Positions 62,995 to 64,000 of a stretch of DNA of 64,000 bases are shown in pieces; position 1 is the first letter of the stretch, and the number at the start of each line of letters is the position of its first letter. Origin of the DNA: UBA5072 sp963822145 (GTDB taxonomy: Bacteria; Bacteroidota; Bacteroidia; Bacteroidales; UBA10428); the NCBI GenBank assembly GCA_963822145.1, contig CAWGGG010000005.1:1-64000 (forward strand). Reading direction: 5' to 3'. Under the pieces are notes generated by a model that had not been told where the DNA came from, made no database searches, and saw only the letters and a program-made list of their open reading frames with translations. A program made the translations under genes and the position numbers.

Positions 62995-64000
62995 TCCGAT
63001 TCAGATTCGCCATCCTCTATGGCTGACTCATTCCGGCCGGCCACGTACTGCCGCCATTTCCCGATGAGTTGTTGCATATCGGCAGGTAACTCCGATTCGA
63101 AAGACATTTCCTTTCCGGTTTCGGGATGCCTGAAGGCCAGTGATTTTGCATGCAGGGCATGTCGGGGTATGATTTTGAAGCAATTCTCCACAAAATGCCT
63201 GTATTTGGAGAAGACGGTGCCCCGCAGGATCTGGTTCCCGCCGTAGCGCTCATCATTGAAAACGGGATGACGGATGTATTCCATATGTACCCGGATCTGG
63301 TGGGTGCGGCCGGTTTCGAGCCGGCATTCAATGAGACTTACATATCCCAGTTTCTCCAGTATTTTGTAATGGGTGATTGCGTGTTTCCCGGATTCCCCAT
63401 CAGGGAATACCTGCATTTTGAGGCGGTCCCTGTTGCTGCGGCCAATATTTCCAATGATGGTACCCTCGGGAGGATCAAAGGTTCCCCAAACCACTGCCTG
63501 ATAAGTTCTTTTGGTGGTCCGATCGAAGAATTGCTTTGCAAGCCGGTTTAGGGCCAGTTCTGTTTTGGCCGCCACCAGGATGCCCGAGGTATCTTTATCA
63601 ATACGGTGCACCAGTCCGGGTCGAACTTCGCCCGATTGAAAGAGGGGCAGATCTTTGAGATGCCAGCAAAGGGCATTGACCAGTGTACCCGTATAATTGC
63701 CATGGCCGGGATGAACCACCATACCCGCTTCCTTATTCACAACTATCAGGCTTTCATCCTCATACAGGATATTAATCGGGATATCCTCAGGGATGATCTC
63801 ATATTCCCGGTGTGGATAGGGCAGGACGATGGTTATCAGATCGGCGGGCTTAACCCGGTAATTCGATTTGACCGTGTTGCCGTTAACCAGTACATTTCCA
63901 GCCTTAACGGCGATTTGTATCTTGTTGCGTGAAACGTGCTCGAGCCGGCTGAGAAGAAACTTGTCCAGGCGCAGCAAGCCCTGTCCCTTATCGGCTATGA
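62991..64000 (-). CDS. rluD: RluA/RluD family 23S rRNA pseudouridine synthase (5' end beyond window)
   Basis: At least 328 residues are visible; the frame stays open to the window edge and the first in-window start (TTG, 63977) cuts into the S4 domain, so the true start is outside. The S4 domain opens LRLDKFLLSRLEHVSRNKIQ. The catalytic motif is GLVHRIDKDTSGILVAAK (Asp in HRIDKDTSG). ETGRTHQIRVHMEYIRHP and DERYGG follow. It modifies uridines in 23S rRNA; the exact sites are presumed from RluD. The C-terminal tail is acidic (SAIEDGESESD). Confidence 0.9.
   Translation of the reverse strand, partial: IADKGQGLLRLDKFLLSRLEHVSRNKIQIAVKAGNVLVNGNTVKSNYRVKPADLITIVLPYPHREYEIIPEDIPINILYEDESLIVVNKEAGMVVHPGHGNYTGTLVNALCWHLKDLPLFQSGEVRPGLVHRIDKDTSGILVAAKTELALNRLAKQFFDRTTKRTYQAVVWGTFDPPEGTIIGNIGRSNRDRLKMQVFPDGESGKHAITHYKILEKLGYVSLIECRLETGRTHQIRVHMEYIRHPVFNDERYGGNQILRGTVFSKYRHFVENCFKIIPRHALHAKSLAFRHPETGKEMSFESELPADMQQLIGKWRQYVAGRNESAIEDGESESD

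Overview
The window looks like a chromosome segment from a Bacteroidota (Bacteroidales-like) bacterium. The genes carry almost no Shine-Dalgarno sequences. Several promoters match the Bacteroidetes form, TTTG or TTG then about 19-20 bases then TAnnTTTG (for example upstream of the tRNA-Gly, tRNA-Phe, rpsO and ECF sigma genes). Many products are typical of the phylum: lipoproteins with an SGC-type lipobox, Tat-exported Gfo/Idh and aldo-keto reductases, DUF2851, DUF4294, a SPFH/Arc pair and the long form of PurM. No rRNA, CRISPR array, prophage or intact transposase gene was seen.

Layout. 1-3.1 kb: an LRR lipoprotein, then a tRNA-Gly/tRNA-Leu unit that is interrupted by a four-helix-bundle gene enclosed in a 37-bp inverted repeat. 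3.4-14 kb: Tat-exported Gfo/Idh oxidoreductase, ICMT-like methyltransferase, mutS, two small-molecule methyltransferases, DUF2007, a Tat-exported ferredoxin-type aldo-keto reductase, a frameshifted GH30 glycosidase and a GNAT acetyltransferase. 14-19.4 kb: a leftward phosphate-uptake operon (porin, pstS, pstC, pstA, pstB; no phoU) with a divergent Rrf2 regulator. 19.5-24.4 kb: a hybrid histidine kinase, an NtrC-type response regulator and a membrane coiled-coil protein, with a candidate sigma-54 promoter and paired palindromes in front of the last gene. 24.5-30 kb: SDR, ERG4/ERG24-like reductase, uppP, type II NADH dehydrogenase, exonuclease III. 29.8-30.6 kb: a 121-bp MITE-like element and a 125-bp tandem array made of one normal tRNA-Phe and four tRNA-Phe-like copies with an altered D arm. 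30.7-34.4 kb: M16 peptidase, O-methyltransferase, a CarH/LitR-type MerR-cobalamin regulator and an ECF sigma factor. 34.5-43 kb: housekeeping genes purM, prfA, pyrF, DUF2851, SPFH/Arc, rpsO and pnp. 43-48 kb: lipoproteins, a membrane protein divergent from a membrane-bound LuxR regulator with three shared operator-like sites, and a TrmH-type methyltransferase. 48-58 kb: sucC, two CDGSH iron-sulfur proteins, DUF4294, thpR, a polyprenyl sugar transferase with a Gfo/Idh partner, pcm, an MBL hydrolase and gcvP. 58-64 kb: ECF sigma factor, a membrane TPR protein resembling an anti-sigma factor, a convergent TPR-CHAT protease, a 42-codon proline-rich peptide gene, and an RluD-type pseudouridine synthase cut by the window edge.

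The parts most worth following up are the inverted-repeat/four-helix-bundle insert between two tRNAs, the tRNA-Phe-like array, and the sigma/anti-sigma/CHAT/peptide locus. Next come three regulatory set-ups whose candidate binding sites can be read in the DNA: NtrC-type palindromes, LuxR sites, and CarH-like sites at the ECF promoter. Short 7-9-bp tandem repeats sit in many intergenic gaps and seem to be a general habit of this genome.
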